DNA of 64,000 bases from Oxytricha trifallax (GCA_000711775.1 ARYC01000173.1:34928-98927), one strand, 5' to 3'; counted from the stretch's first letter, positions 47,335 to 58,245 are shown. Translations and numbers: made by a program. The notes: generated by a model not told the origin, from the letters alone.

Positions 47335-48517
47335 GACAATTATTGTTAAAATATAATTGAATCGGGGAAATTGAAAAATAAATACATAACAACTATCCAT
47401 TTAAATAATAAAAGCCATGTTTTAGAGTGATCACTAAATCAAATTAGTAAGCAATAAACTGAAATATAGGTATCTGCTTAAACTGTTTAACTGCTAGGTA
47501 GTTAAATGTAATAGTTATTTAATATTAAAATTTTGATTAAACTTATCAATAAAACTAAGCAAATGTCTATAAATGTGCTTAACTGCTAGGTAGAGATCTG
47601 AAAAAACAAAAGAAGCTATCAACCTAGCAACTAAGTAGATGTTTAGAAATGTATTTAAATTCTTAAATAATAAAAGTACCAAGCAGATAAGCAAATAAAC
47701 AAAAGTTCAGAAATGTGATTGTTTTAAATTTCTGATAATTAGCATTTGAATATCAACCCAGTGACATGCTTGGTCCTTGTGATCTTCTCTCTTCTTGATC
47801 TTCTTCGTCATCTGCTATCTCCTCGTCTTCTGAATGGGCCTGTGTATAGTCTGCTTTGCTACTCTCAATTTATCTCTTGTATAAATCCCTTGCCATCTCA
47901 CCGGACTGAATGGGAATGTCTATCCTCTTTGATAAGAATGCATCTTTATCTTACTTATCGTAAATCTTTCCATTAAAGCGTCGTAGTTAACCTTGCTCGT
48001 CTAATCAAATGGCAGTTCATTCGTCGTGATCACCACTGATGTGTTCTTGAAAGCCATCTAAGTTTCTCCATACTTCATGTCTATTGAGTAACCTTTCCCT
48101 TATATGAACTTCTTCATTTGAGTATATTTTGTTTGCCCCATAAAATGAAAGTGTATCATTTCATCCATAATAGTATTAATAAAATACATAAAAATAGGAA
48201 ATTGTAGAATTTTTCAAATACATTGTAATAAACCCCAAATATAACTGGCAAGTTTTTAATATATTACTAATTTAAATTCTATGAACCGTTTTTTAAATCT
48301 GATTGGATAAATTAGTTTATTATATCACAGTAAAGATTGCCCTATACAAATGCTATAGAAAAGATCAAACAGCAAGCTGGAGAACTAATATGCACAATGG
48401 TATGAAGCTCGGCTACTGCTTGAATATGCTTAAATGAATCAATGTACCTATGTACCGTTTTGATTAATCGGAATTTTTAGTAATTGGTACACAGTGGGAG
48501 CAGAGGATCAGATAAAT
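47335..48517 (+). repeat. Left inverted arm of the Rep element
   Basis: Pairs base for base with 49,984-51,166. On the minus strand (about 47,746-48,215) it encodes the SF3 C-terminal frame described for the right arm. On the plus strand at 48,336-48,450 it reads SKLENQYAQWYEARLLLEYA, a coding-like patch facing inward. Confidence 0.9.
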
Positions 48518-48628
48518 TACGAATAATAAACAAATTAAAATTAATTTAAAGATTTAAAAATTTAAAATGAAGGGAGAAATCAGGTACTTCTATTGCAATT
48601 TTTCTTGGTTTGAAATAGTAATTACATT

Positions 48629-49249
48629 ATGAACGGATCTTCTACAGACAAATACAGTCTCAGACATTTCATCTTATTTTCAATCCCCTTCAGTATCACG
48701 GAAGAAAATTTCCAAAAGATTGAGAAGTAGATATTGTAACTGAATCCACACTTAAGCCATATTCTGAGCTTTTAAGAAACTTTAAATAGTGTTGAATACA
48801 TAAGTATCCACGTGAATTAAGGCCAACCTGGACTCAGCATTAATTATTTTACATCTTAGAGATACAATGGTCATGCGGCTATTGAAGGTTTCTAGTTGGG
48901 AGGGAAGAGCATCAACTCAATTAACAGCAAGCATATTTTAAAAAATTCTAAAACATTAGAGCATATTCGTGGAGATTTTTAGTAATTCAATGTCTTTATT
49001 GAGGCTTTTGTAAAAAGTGCAAAATCATCACAATTAACGGATCAGAAGTAGACACGAATAAGTAAGGAGAAAATTGTGAAAGAAGTGATAAGTGGTAATG
49101 CAGGAGGCAGTATTCAAGATGTAAAGGATTACTATGAAGATAGCATTGTTTAAATTGGAAAGCTTGTTAAATCATAAACTATAGTAACCATATTAAAACC
49201 CACCTCAAGTATTATAAATAAATAGGATAGAGCTAGATGGTAAAGCTGA
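48629..49249 (+). CDS. Rep-like HUH endonuclease protein (tentative)
   Basis: ATG at 48629 opens a 206-codon frame (TAR = Gln) ending at TGA 49247-49249. Near the N-terminus HFILFSIPFSI sits where Rep motif 1 would be. YISIHVNQGQPG and NGHAAIEGFQLGGKS resemble the region around the Rep HUH/HxQ motif. HIRGDFQQFNVFIE resembles the segment before the catalytic Tyr, and KDYYEDSIV could supply that Tyr. Taken alone the match is weak, but the next ORF, overlapping by 13 bp, is an SF3 helicase, which is the partner domain of Rep proteins in CRESS-DNA replicons and parvoviruses. The role would be nicking at an origin. Confidence 0.5.
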
Positions 49250-49868
49250 GTAAGATAGACCAACTGCAAAGCTACTTAGAAAGAGTAAAATTAAAAAAGA
49301 AAGTGGCGCTCGAAATAGATGATGACTTTATGAAACGATGCAATTATCTGGAAGAAGTTGATTCTTTATTGAAAGTGATTTTCCGAGAATATGAAAACAA
49401 ATTGAATGCTGTTTGGCTTTATGGAGACCCGGATACAGGCAAAACTACAATTGCAAAAATGCTCGAGAAAATCTTTATAACGGAGAGGTTTCAGGAATCA
49501 TTAAACCAGTGCTAGATAACAACAGGCAGGACAGAGAAAGAAACATCAATTATAATTATGAACGAAATTAATCACAGGCAATTTTTCAGCAAAAACAACA
49601 TTGCCGCAATGAAAAGCTTCCTTGAAGGTGAAGGTTGCCCAGTTAATCCCAAAATCATATACCGAGGATGTTAGGTATTATAACTTCGAATAGCCTTCCT
49701 TTTGACAGAATACCAAATATTGATAAAGAGGCTTTTTACACAAGAGCTACACAAATCTTTAGAGAGGTAGGAAAACCATTCCCATTCAGCACAACTCAGC
49801 TATCTCAATACTTCTTTAGGACACTATAAATCGACGGTGATGTGCCAGGAGAAGCCGGATAGATATGA
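49237..49868 (+). pseudogene. SF3 helicase of the Rep element, one frameshift
   Basis: ATG at 49237 lies within the end of the HUH-like frame. The Walker A motif WLYGDPDTGKTT lies at about 49,410-49,450. Walker B-like IIIMNEINHRQF follows at about 49,552, and LEGEGCPVNPK at the B' position. After a one-base frame change near 49,667 comes motif C, LGIITSNSLPFDRI, and an arginine-finger-like segment (DKEAFYTRA). The order A, B, B', C is diagnostic of superfamily 3 helicases of Rep proteins. The final TGA is at 49866-49868, but coding-like sequence continues in another frame to about 49,940. Confidence 0.8.
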
Positions 49869-49983
49869 GAAAGATTTATCGATAGACAACAGGGACTATG
49901 AGAAAGGCATTAAAAGAGAAAAGTGCATCTTATTATAATTCTGTGATTAATTTACGATTAAAAGATTTAAATGCATATTCATT

Positions 49984-51166
49984 ATTTATCTGATCCTCTG
50001 CTCCCACTGTGTACCAATTACTAAAAATTCCGATTAATCAAAACGGTACATAGGTACATTGATTCATTTAAGCATATTCAAGCAGTAGCCGAGCTTCATA
50101 CCATTGTGCATATTAGTTCTCCAGCTTGCTGTTTGATCTTTTCTATAGCATTTGTATAGGGCAATCTTTACTGTGATATAATAAACTAATTTATCCAATC
50201 AGATTTAAAAAACGGTTCATAGAATTTAAATTAGTAATATATTAAAAACTTGCCAGTTATATTTGGGGTTTATTACAATGTATTTGAAAAATTCTACAAT
50301 TTCCTATTTTTATGTATTTTATTAATACTATTATGGATGAAATGATACACTTTCATTTTATGGGGCAAACAAAATATACTCAAATGAAGAAGTTCATATA
50401 AGGGAAAGGTTACTCAATAGACATGAAGTATGGAGAAACTTAGATGGCTTTCAAGAACACATCAGTGGTGATCACGACGAATGAACTGCCATTTGATTAG
50501 ACGAGCAAGGTTAACTACGACGCTTTAATGGAAAGATTTACGATAAGTAAGATAAAGATGCATTCTTATCAAAGAGGATAGACATTCCCATTCAGTCCGG
50601 TGAGATGGCAAGGGATTTATACAAGAGATAAATTGAGAGTAGCAAAGCAGACTATACACAGGCCCATTCAGAAGACGAGGAGATAGCAGATGACGAAGAA
50701 GATCAAGAAGAGAGAAGATCACAAGGACCAAGCATGTCACTGGGTTGATATTCAAATGCTAATTATCAGAAATTTAAAACAATCACATTTCTGAACTTTT
50801 GTTTATTTGCTTATCTGCTTGGTACTTTTATTATTTAAGAATTTAAATACATTTCTAAACATCTACTTAGTTGCTAGGTTGATAGCTTCTTTTGTTTTTT
50901 CAGATCTCTACCTAGCAGTTAAGCACATTTATAGACATTTGCTTAGTTTTATTGATAAGTTTAATCAAAATTTTAATATTAAATAACTATTACATTTAAC
51001 TACCTAGCAGTTAAACAGTTTAAGCAGATACCTATATTTCAGTTTATTGCTTACTAATTTGATTTAGTGATCACTCTAAAACATGGCTTTTATTATTTAA
51101 ATGGATAGTTGTTATGTATTTATTTTTCAATTTCCCCGATTCAATTATATTTTAACAATAATTGTC
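49984..51166 (-). repeat. Right inverted arm of the Rep element
   Basis: Inverted partner of 47,335-48,517 over its whole length. Confidence 0.9.
50288..50748 (+). pseudogene. SF3 helicase C-terminus in the right arm (mirrored in the left arm)
   Basis: The plus strand encodes a Walker B-like NTIMDEMIHFHF, then KKFIQGKGYSIDMKYGET (B') and SVVITTNELPFD (motif C), followed by NYDALMERF. In the neighbouring frame come DKDAFLSKRIDIPIQ and an acidic tail (EDEEIADDEEDQEERRS) ending at TGA near 50,746-50,748. There is no Walker A upstream in the arm, so only the C-terminal half exists. The mirrored copy lies on the minus strand at about 47,753-48,213. It is related to, but clearly different from, the central helicase. 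The peptides read from the opposite strand at 47746-47976 and 50525-50755 are shadows of this gene. Confidence 0.7.
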
Positions 51167-51269
51167 TAAAATACATATTAAACTCCCTTAAAACCTGCGT
51201 TTTCTATACTAACCCCAATAAAACCCCAAACCTTCCGAATAAAATCACTAAAACATCATATTAAGTAGA

Positions 51270-52040
51270 TTTGATGTTTTTAATGTTTAAGAATAAAGTT
51301 ATCCAGTAAAGAGATAAATTGTTTAATTTTTAAGTTTATGGTGAAAGTCTAGTTTTAGATGGACCAATTGCAGTGTAAGAAAATCAACATTAGTTCTGCA
51401 AGTTGACTTAAATAATAAGTTAATGGATGATATTTTAATATTTTTGGTTGAATTATGATTAAAATCATGCAGCACAGCTGTGGCAATTAGTATATATTAA
51501 ATTACAGTAGCCTAAATCTATATAGATAAATCTCTGGAACTTGATGTTCTTCTAGAGGGGCAAAATATTACTTTCATTAAAGTTATTTCTAAATCAAATT
51601 TAGATTTATTATAATTTAAAACTTCTACAATTATAATTTTTTCATCTTAATTTTTTTATAGAAAATTTTACTCAAACCCATTGTCAGCTACTGACTAATA
51701 ATTATAATAATAAATATCAGTAATTTTTTTTATATATTTAAATGTATATTTTTAATTGATTGTTTCTAATGTGAATAATTTTACATCCAGTTATATTTGT
51801 CTCTTATATGATTATTGATAACAAACTAAATACCAATTCATGTTATTAATATTAAGCCGTTAATTTATAAAATATATTAATTAGTTCCTATATTTAAATG
51901 TCAGACTTATAAATTTTTAATAAGCAATATGTTCTCGATGAGTACATCTTACTTTTGATATTCGAAACCTCAATTCCCTAGTTTTAGACAAAAGACTTGT
52001 TTTCTTGCTCTGACATCTCAAATTTATTGCATGTCTCAAA
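51270..52040. other. AT-rich spacer, no gene seen
   Basis: AT-rich flank to the right of TBE-B. No motif or repeat found. Confidence 0.45.
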
Positions 52041-52079
52041 ATCTTACGTCTTTTAAATTTTCAAGCAATCTTGTGATGA

Positions 52080-52780
52080 TAAAGGGAAAGACTATAAGCC
52101 AAGAAACTCAGAAAAGAAAAACGCTCAATACTTGGAAGTGGTACAGATTGCAAGCCAGCTGTACAGGACTTTCATAGGGCTTATCAAGATTATAATATTA
52201 GCGATTTGCAGCGCTTATTTTTTAGAAAAATAAAATAAATACAAAAATATGAAATCCACTTATAGAATCTCATTAAAGATATAGTATCAGATAATTTAAT
52301 TAAGAAATTCAAGATTTTAGAATTATATCCGTATGTTAAATTCTGGGAAAAATTGTCTATTGATGAGGTAATATATAAACCATATCAAATTTCACAAAAG
52401 TCATGGGCTCTCTAATTGCAAAACCAGCATTTGAAAAAAAAGAGGGTTTAAAACTAAAACTTTGATGGCAATTGGCTATGAGTAGGGTTTTGAAAGTTAT
52501 TAAATTAAAAAAATAATTCGATCAGAATAGCTAATGTTAAAGCCTTCTTAGATTATATTGAGGTAACTAACAAGAGGAGGGATGTTGTAATTATTGGGGA
52601 TTATTTACGGGCATCATGGCAATGTTGTATAGCAAAAGATTAAACTAGAGCTGAACTTGCTTGTTCAATGCCCCATATTCGTCCTAATTTCATTGTATAA
52701 AAGAATATTTGGCCTAAGCCAAACGATAGTACAAGAGGAAATGATGAAATTATATTTTAAGATTAGTGTCAATCATCACG
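52080..52780 (+). pseudogene. Degenerate Tc1/IS630-type transposase (element G)
   Basis: The plus strand reads LGSGTDCKPAVQDFHRAYQ and YPYVKFWEKLSIDEVIYKPY (first Asp in IDE), then ISQKSWALQ. In another frame VVIIGDYLRASWQ stands where LLLDN...H is expected, and MPHIRPNFIVQKNIW where the final Asn-Pro-Ile-Glu segment is expected. The second Asp and the Glu are thus lost and at least one frameshift is present. It defines another old transposon copy, perhaps related to the neighbouring genes at 52.9-56.2 kb. Confidence 0.6.
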
Positions 52781-52938
52781 ATGAGATTTTTTTCGAAGAT
52801 GTTTAGAGAGTGTTTAATAGAATGTTTTTAAAAATTGTTGATAGGCATGTTTAAATAATAATGTCAGATTAAGCTTAAACATGAAATTCTCTAGCATTTA
52901 TCTTGCACAATTATAATTTAATATTTTATCACTCCAAC

Positions 52939-53356
52939 TCAATTATCTTGCCACTAGAGAGGAGGAGAGTGATTCATGCTTTTTATCTTTAATTTACCTA
53001 TAATCTTCTGTTTGAGCTTTTAATCCTTATAATGGCATCGAAACTTCGTGAGCCTGCTTTTGTAGAGTTTCCCTCTTAGTTTGGCTCTTGCTTTGAGCAT
53101 CGATATAGTCTTCTCTTCAGTTTCTAAAATAAATTAAGAAAAATTTGGCTTACTTGAAAAAAATCTCTTATCAATAAGTTTTTTTGAAAATGTCATCTCT
53201 GATGTTAACTTTCTCCTCCACCTCTTCCTCGTTATCTTTGAGATTTCTGAGACGATTAGCGTTTTTTATTATTAGCTCAATATATTTTGGCCAGAAAGTC
53301 ACAACTATCCCTTAGAAGTAAAATCCCCATATTTAAATAAGACTGAGAATAAGCAT
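52939..53356 (-). pseudogene. Small membrane protein with 30-nt intron, one frameshift
   Basis: ATG at 53356 begins a hydrophobic N-terminus (MLILSLIQIWGFYFQGIVV), followed by YIELIIKNANRLRNLKDNEE. A run of seven A near 53,180 breaks the frame, and the rest (LIDKRFFS) continues in the next frame. A 30-nt intron (GTAAGCC...TTTAG) lies at 53124-53153. The last exon is very basic (MLKARAKLRGKLYKSRLTK) and ends at TGA 52939-52941. Predicted topology is one or two N-terminal membrane segments with a basic tail. Function unknown. Confidence 0.5.
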
Positions 53357-53473
53357 TAAGAGAAAAGAGATCAAGATTAATTGCTAAATGGAATTAATTA
53401 GATTAATATATTGATATGAGATTAATTAATGATTTGAAATTAAAAAACTATTCTAGCAATATTAATTTCATTA

Positions 53474-53887
53474 TTGTAGAAATACATTTGAATTAGGAAA
53501 ATTAATTAAAATTAAATTTAATATAAATCAAAATCTTGGCAGTTAAAGTTGGCCAATTTGAACGATCTTGGGCTCATTCGATAGAGAATTGAAAATTAGC
53601 AGGACTTTATTATTGGCAGTACTATTTTATTGCATCGAGGGAGCGAGATAACTCCAATTTAATTAAACACCTTTAAATTCATTAAATTATACCCTCACAT
53701 TAAACTGAAGTTATCTCGCTCCAGCGATGCGATAAAATAGTACCGCCAATAATAAAGTCCTGCTAATTTTGAATTCTCTATCGAATGAGCCCAAGATCGG
53801 TTAAATTGGCCACTTTAACTGCCAAGATTTTGATTTATATTAAATTTAATTTTAATTAATTTTCCTAATTCAAATGTATTTCTACAA
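53474..53887. mobile_element. MITE copy 2 (414 bp, TA-flanked)
   Basis: Same family as 13730-14141. Ends are TTGTAGAAATACATT and complement, flanked by TA. The arms carry GGAGCGAGATAACT and CAAAATCTTGGCAGTTAA. It lies between the membrane-protein gene and the unknown gene at 53,962. Confidence 0.9.
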
Positions 53888-53961
53888 TAGTAGGATCATT
53901 AAACTTTATCAAGTAAAATCTCTATCAATTGAAGTTAGTTTTAAAACATCTCTAAAATATT

Positions 53962-54436
53962 TCAGCCAACAATATAGTAAAGTCTACTACAAGAATCACT
54001 AGTAAGTTCTATCATTCTCAATTTCTCCATTATATTTCTGTAAATTCTTATTTTCTCGCTTATTATAATCATGGGGTTTTAATTTCTATAAGTCATCATC
54101 TGGTAGTCTTGGTAATAGTTCATGAATCGTATTATTTCTTTGTCTTCCTTTACTTCTGAGAAAATCTTTTAGACAGATAACTCATCATAATAAGGCACAT
54201 TGAAAATTATCACATTGGCAGCTTTAAGTAGATTCTTCTCCCTTGCAAAAATGTCCTTTAAAAATCTCGCAGTGATATGATCATCTGTTGACAAAAAGTA
54301 GCTTCCCAGATGAAATAAAGTTTGATAATCTCACAGTTATATTCCAGATTGATGTTCATATCACTCTTTGACCTGAACTTGTTTAGAGCTCCCTGACGTC
54401 ATAGCCAGAGACATTTGGCTGATTTGTTTGATTCAT
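53962..54436 (-). pseudogene. Unknown protein, about 150 residues, frame breaks
   Basis: ATG at 54436 (MNQTNQPNVSGYDVREL). After two frame changes the main part reads LGSYFLSTDDHITARFLKD, then IFAREKNLLKAANVIIFNV, YYDELSVQKIFSEVKEDKE and MTYRNQNPMIIISEKIRIY, ending at TGA 53962-53964. Composition is strongly protein-like. I recognise no family. It is probably cargo of the same decayed element as its neighbours. Confidence 0.5.
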
Positions 54437-54439
54437 CTA

Positions 54440-55450
54440 TATTTAAAAATTAATTAATCTTAGATCTGCTTATTATTTTTTCTGATGAGAGCATTAGCTT
54501 CATGAGCCAAATCATAAATTTCTAACTAAATTCATTTAAATTGAAAATTTTTAGTTTTAATCAGTAAACCATTGAATTCCTTGTAAATTAAGGTAGTTTA
54601 GATAATTTTACTGATATTTAGAATAAATTTTGATCTAAAATCTTTTAAAAAGTCATAAAATTAATGGCTGATTAACATGCCATGTTGGAAAAATAAAAAT
54701 TATTGCAATAAGTATAATTCTATAATTATATTGACTTACTCTCAATTCTAACAAAATTTTTGGCTTGCAGCAAATAGTCTTCAATTGCGATTTTAGGCTC
54801 AATTTGTTTTTAAGAGTATCAGAAGTGCATTAATGTCCTCAACATAATGCTAAATAATACAGTTTATATTAGTTAACTTTATTAATATAACAAGATGACT
54901 TTTATAATGCTTCATAGTGAAATGCTAGTCATTTCCTTATTGACTTTCACTATTGCTACTAGTTAAACCCGTCATTAAAATTTTTAGTAGAAATTAATAT
55001 ATTTAGAGATAAAATTATATCATGAGGCATCCTCAGGGATATTATTAATGACAATATTAACATTTAAATTTGATTTGGGGTAAAGATTATATTTTCAAAA
55101 TTGAAAACAAGACTTACCACTTTTGAATAATTTTCTAATTATAGTCTAGCTATTCTAGACTTATTTCCTTGTTGTTAATAATTTATTAATTCAATTATTT
55201 TAATAGTAAGCTAGAGGCCATCACTAATTATTAGAAACTATAAGAAGTTTGGCTCTATAATAATTAAGAAAATACCAATGGCAGCAATGGCATGACTCTA
55301 TAAACTTGAATAGAATTTCTTCTAAAACAAATAGAGTCAAAAATTGCGCTTGAAAACCATTTGCGATAAACCGAATATTTGGTTATATGCTTGAGAACTA
55401 TGAATAAAAACAGTGAATTTAAAGGATTGTACAAATAGCTTGAAACTAAA
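54440..55450. other. AT-rich spacer, no gene seen
   Basis: AT-rich DNA between the unknown minus-strand gene and the plus-strand zinc-finger gene. No motif or repeat identified. Confidence 0.45.
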
Positions 55451-55455
55451 TAAAT

Positions 55456-56151
55456 ATGAGGAAGAGAGAAAAGCCAGAGTTTGTCGAATCCATTAATGAA
55501 ACTGTTTGCACTTATTGTTAAATGAAGTATTATATGGGAACCTCAATCAGAACACATCTATCACTATTCCATAAGCAAGAGCATAATTTTAGCGACTACT
55601 TGAGAAATATGCTAAAATGGCTTTAAAATACTGTAGAATAACATTCACAAGTAGCAATGATTTCCAGAAGCATGAACTGAAATGCAAGATAAAAGATAAA
55701 GAAATAAAATAAAAAGATGAAAAAGTTAGATTTATAAAAAATAGGGATATTTATAGGATTTGCTGAAATACCAGTTAAAGTCCCAAGAGGAACAGAAATT
55801 ATAACAGTGGACTAAACGGTAAAATAAATAATATACAAGTCATTGACTCAACCAAAAATATTTGAAGGAAAAGTGAGGGATTTGGAAATGAAGGAAGATA
55901 TTGCTGAGGATTGCAAAAAAAGATACAATAAATTATATAAAAATAATATTATGGATTCTCCATTGAGATTTAAGCAAGACTTACAATACACCACTTTATC
56001 TCACAAAGAGATAATCGACATACCCTTACCTTTAGTTCACTCCAAATTATGGATAGTAAACTCTAAGAGAGATCTGGACATGAAGCTACTGGCAAAGAAC
56101 GAGTAAAAGAATATACAGAGAGGAATGTGTTGTCCTTACAACTAATGGTGA
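55456..56151 (+). pseudogene. C2H2 zinc-finger protein of element G
   Basis: ATG at 55456 (MRKREKPEFVESINETV). A C2H2 finger follows: VCTYCQMKYYMGTSIRTHL...H. A second, C2HC-like finger (YCRITFTSSNDFQKHELKC) is in the next frame. The C-terminal part (FEGKVRDLEMKEDIAEDCKK, then FKQDLQYTTLSHKEIID) runs to TGA 56149-56151. Two frame breaks occur (near 55,600 and 55,755). It resembles the zinc-finger genes of TBEs in layout but shows no kinase or methyltransferase motif. Confidence 0.55.
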
Positions 56152-57090
56152 TTTTATTTAAACTGGAGAAAAAACAATATCAGAGAGGGTGGTCCACTTT
56201 TGGAAATGATTTAAAGTGACAGCCTTATTAACATTTTATAGTAATTTATTTGTAATATTAAGAATGATTAAGTCATTAAAAATTTAAGTCTAAAAATTAT
56301 TCTCATGTAAAATACTTACTTAACAAATATCTGTTTTCATTCTCTAAAGAAAGAAATGTGCTATAATAATTATTTTTATAATTGTTAATTACCTCCCTAA
56401 AATATTATTCTTCAGGAAATAATTAATAAAATTGAACTTTAAACATAAATCACCATTAAGTGAGCATTTTCATGTTTGTTAACTATTTATTAATCGGTTT
56501 AATGAGATATATAAAATAAGCACTTTATTTAAGAGCATTTTATAAATAAAAGAAGAATATTTTGAATATAATGCTTGGCTTTATATTTTTTTAAATAAAA
56601 AGAAAATAACATTTAATTTTACAATTTTTATATAAAAATATAAGAATTAACTCATTCATTATCATACCTATATTACAATATTAAATAATAAGAACTTTTG
56701 GACTTTTTACTTGCTATTAATCTTTAGAAATTGGTATTTCTTCTTAATAAACTACATTTTTTTAAATGGAAAATTTTCAACATTCATTAAGAGTCGATTA
56801 CACAAGAAGAAGTCTCATTGGAGGAGAAGTAGATAAAGAAGGATATGCAATAGAAAAGGCAAAAATAGAGGACAGAGAAAGTCAATGAAATAGAATAAAA
56901 TATATCGTTTAATAAAAAGAACAGGGCTACAAAAAGCAAAAGAATTATTCATTGAAAATAAAATTAAATAAGAATAGATGAGTCTATTATAAAGAAATGA
57001 GGTTGAATTATATATGAACCTTTAAAGTTAATTATAAATATACATCTTTGATATAAAAATATTATATAGGAAAATTTATTAAGCGGAAAA
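56152..57090. other. AT-rich spacer with one small ORF
   Basis: AT-rich. A 40-codon frame at 56766-56888 (MENFQHSLRVDYTRRS) ending in TGA is protein-like and slightly GC-richer, but has no known relative. Nothing else supported. Confidence 0.35.
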
Positions 57091-57093
57091 AAA

Positions 57094-57891
57094 CAAAAAA
57101 TTATTTCTATTAAGGTAAAATTTTTTAAGAGTTAGTGAATTTTTTGATTAATCAATTTTGAGACTTTAATGTCTATGTTTAAAAGTCTTAAATAAATGAA
57201 ATAAGGGAAAATTTACAGGAATTATAAAATAGTGATATTAGATTAATTTAAGTTGCAAATTATGAAATTGTTCAAGATATTCTCCTTGTGCCGCGGACCT
57301 CTGCAGAATTACAAATCCGCAGTTATCTGCGGATATTATTAAGAGATAATCCTTCACGTGCCTCATTTGTCCGAGATGCGATTCTTAATTCACCCTATAT
57401 TAATAAATTCTTAATTATATTTTATAAATTTAGTAATTTAATTTTAATTTTTAATGAAAAAATTAAAACTATTAAACTTAATAGAATTTCTCTATAGAGA
57501 ATTGTGATTTCTGATAAATTATTAATTAAGAAAATAGAGTAAATTAAATTACTAAATTTATAAAATATAATTAAGAATTTATTAATATAGGGTGAATTAA
57601 GAATCGCATCTCGGACAAATGAGGCACGTGAAGGATTATCTCTTAATAATATCCGCAGATAACTGCGGATTTGTAATTCTGCAGAGGTCCGCGGCACAAG
57701 GAGAATATCTTGAACAATTTCATAATTTGCAACTTAAATTAATCTAATATCACTATTTTATAATTCCTGTAAATTTTCCCTTATTTCATTTATTTAAGAC
57801 TTTTAAACATAGACATTAAAGTCTCAAAATTGATTAATCAAAAAATTCACTAACTCTTAAAAATTTTACCTTAATAGAAATAATTTTTTTT
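57094..57891. mobile_element. Foldback element with about 350-bp arms
   Basis: The arms 57,094-57,444 and 57,541-57,891 are nearly perfect inverted copies (x pairs with 114,985 minus x) around a 96-bp loop. Each arm holds a GC-rich core with CCGCGG and the small hairpin CCGCAGTTATCTGCGG. The open frames at 57288-57497 and 57422-57697 are mirror images of each other, created by the palindrome. No target duplication is obvious. Unlike the foldback at 6835-7640, it shares no visible end motif with other elements here. Confidence 0.85.
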
Positions 57892-58017
57892 CAAAAATAT
57901 TATAGGTATAGTCTCAAATATTCCGATAAATGCTTTCAAAATCAATTAATACATTATTTTAATAATGTAAGTATTTCTTTATTTTTTCTGGATCAGGCTG
58001 CTGCATCTACTATGTGA

Positions 58018-58245
58018 GAGAAAATAATAGAAATAACAGATTTAAGTCGATACAGCATAGCAAAGGTAGGCATCCCGTCGATAATGACCTTTGAGAATTA
58101 GGGACCTAGTGCAATGGTCCCTTCAAAACGTGGACTTTCATAATCGGTTCCGAGCCAATCAGCAGCCACATAATAAATCCAAATATCTTATTATGATAGA
58201 GCTCGCAGTGAGCTACATTTCTAGTAGCGCTATTGTAATAATTGA
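58018..58245 (+). other. Candidate MDS, Ser/Gln-rich segment
   Basis: Frame between TGA 58015-58017 and TGA 58243-58245 reads RYSIAKVGIPSIMTFENQ, then GPSAMVPSKRGLSQSVPSQS and SYYDRARSELHFQQRYC. GC content is well above the flanks. GGGACCTAGTGCAATGGTCCC (58,108-58,128) forms a small hairpin within it. No family recognised. Confidence 0.45.

Larger units (their letters stand above)
47335..51166. mobile_element. Rep-encoding element with 1.18-kb inverted arms, TA-flanked
   Basis: The arms 47,335-48,517 and 49,984-51,166 are near-identical inverted copies; every position x pairs with 98,501 minus x. TA stands on both sides (47,333-47,334 and 51,167-51,168), and the ends read GACAATTATTG and complement. 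The unique centre (48,518-49,983) encodes a Rep-like HUH protein and an SF3 helicase, and each arm encodes a further SF3 helicase C-terminus. The near-identity of the arms suggests recent arm homogenisation or insertion, compared with decayed TBE-B around it. I know of no described ciliate transposon with this make-up. TA duplication fits Tc1/mariner-type or IES-type integration rather than a rolling-circle mechanism. Confidence 0.85.
42755..51262. mobile_element. TBE-B, degenerate TBE split by a 3.8-kb insertion
   Basis: The left end at about 42,755 (CCAAAATCTCTTAATTAG, then AGGGTATAGTTGGAG) and the right end at 51,190-51,260 (AACCCCAATAAAACCCC) are decayed forms of the TBE TIR. Transposase (plus), 22 kDa ORF (minus) and zinc finger-kinase (plus) follow in order, inverted relative to TBE-A. 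The palindromic Rep element 47,335-51,166 interrupts it between the kinase stop region and the right TIR. Without that insertion TBE-B is about 4.7 kb. All three genes carry disabling changes. Confidence 0.85.

Noticed and set aside
47746..47976. 76-codon open frame, repeated on the opposite strand at 50525-50755
   Set aside because: It is the antisense shadow of the SF3 helicase C-terminus encoded on the other strand of each inverted arm; the sense strand has helicase motifs and an acidic tail.
57288..57697. Two open frames starting MPRTSAELQIRS on opposite strands
   Set aside because: They are mirror images produced by the 57094-57891 palindrome and show no family features; most likely non-coding.
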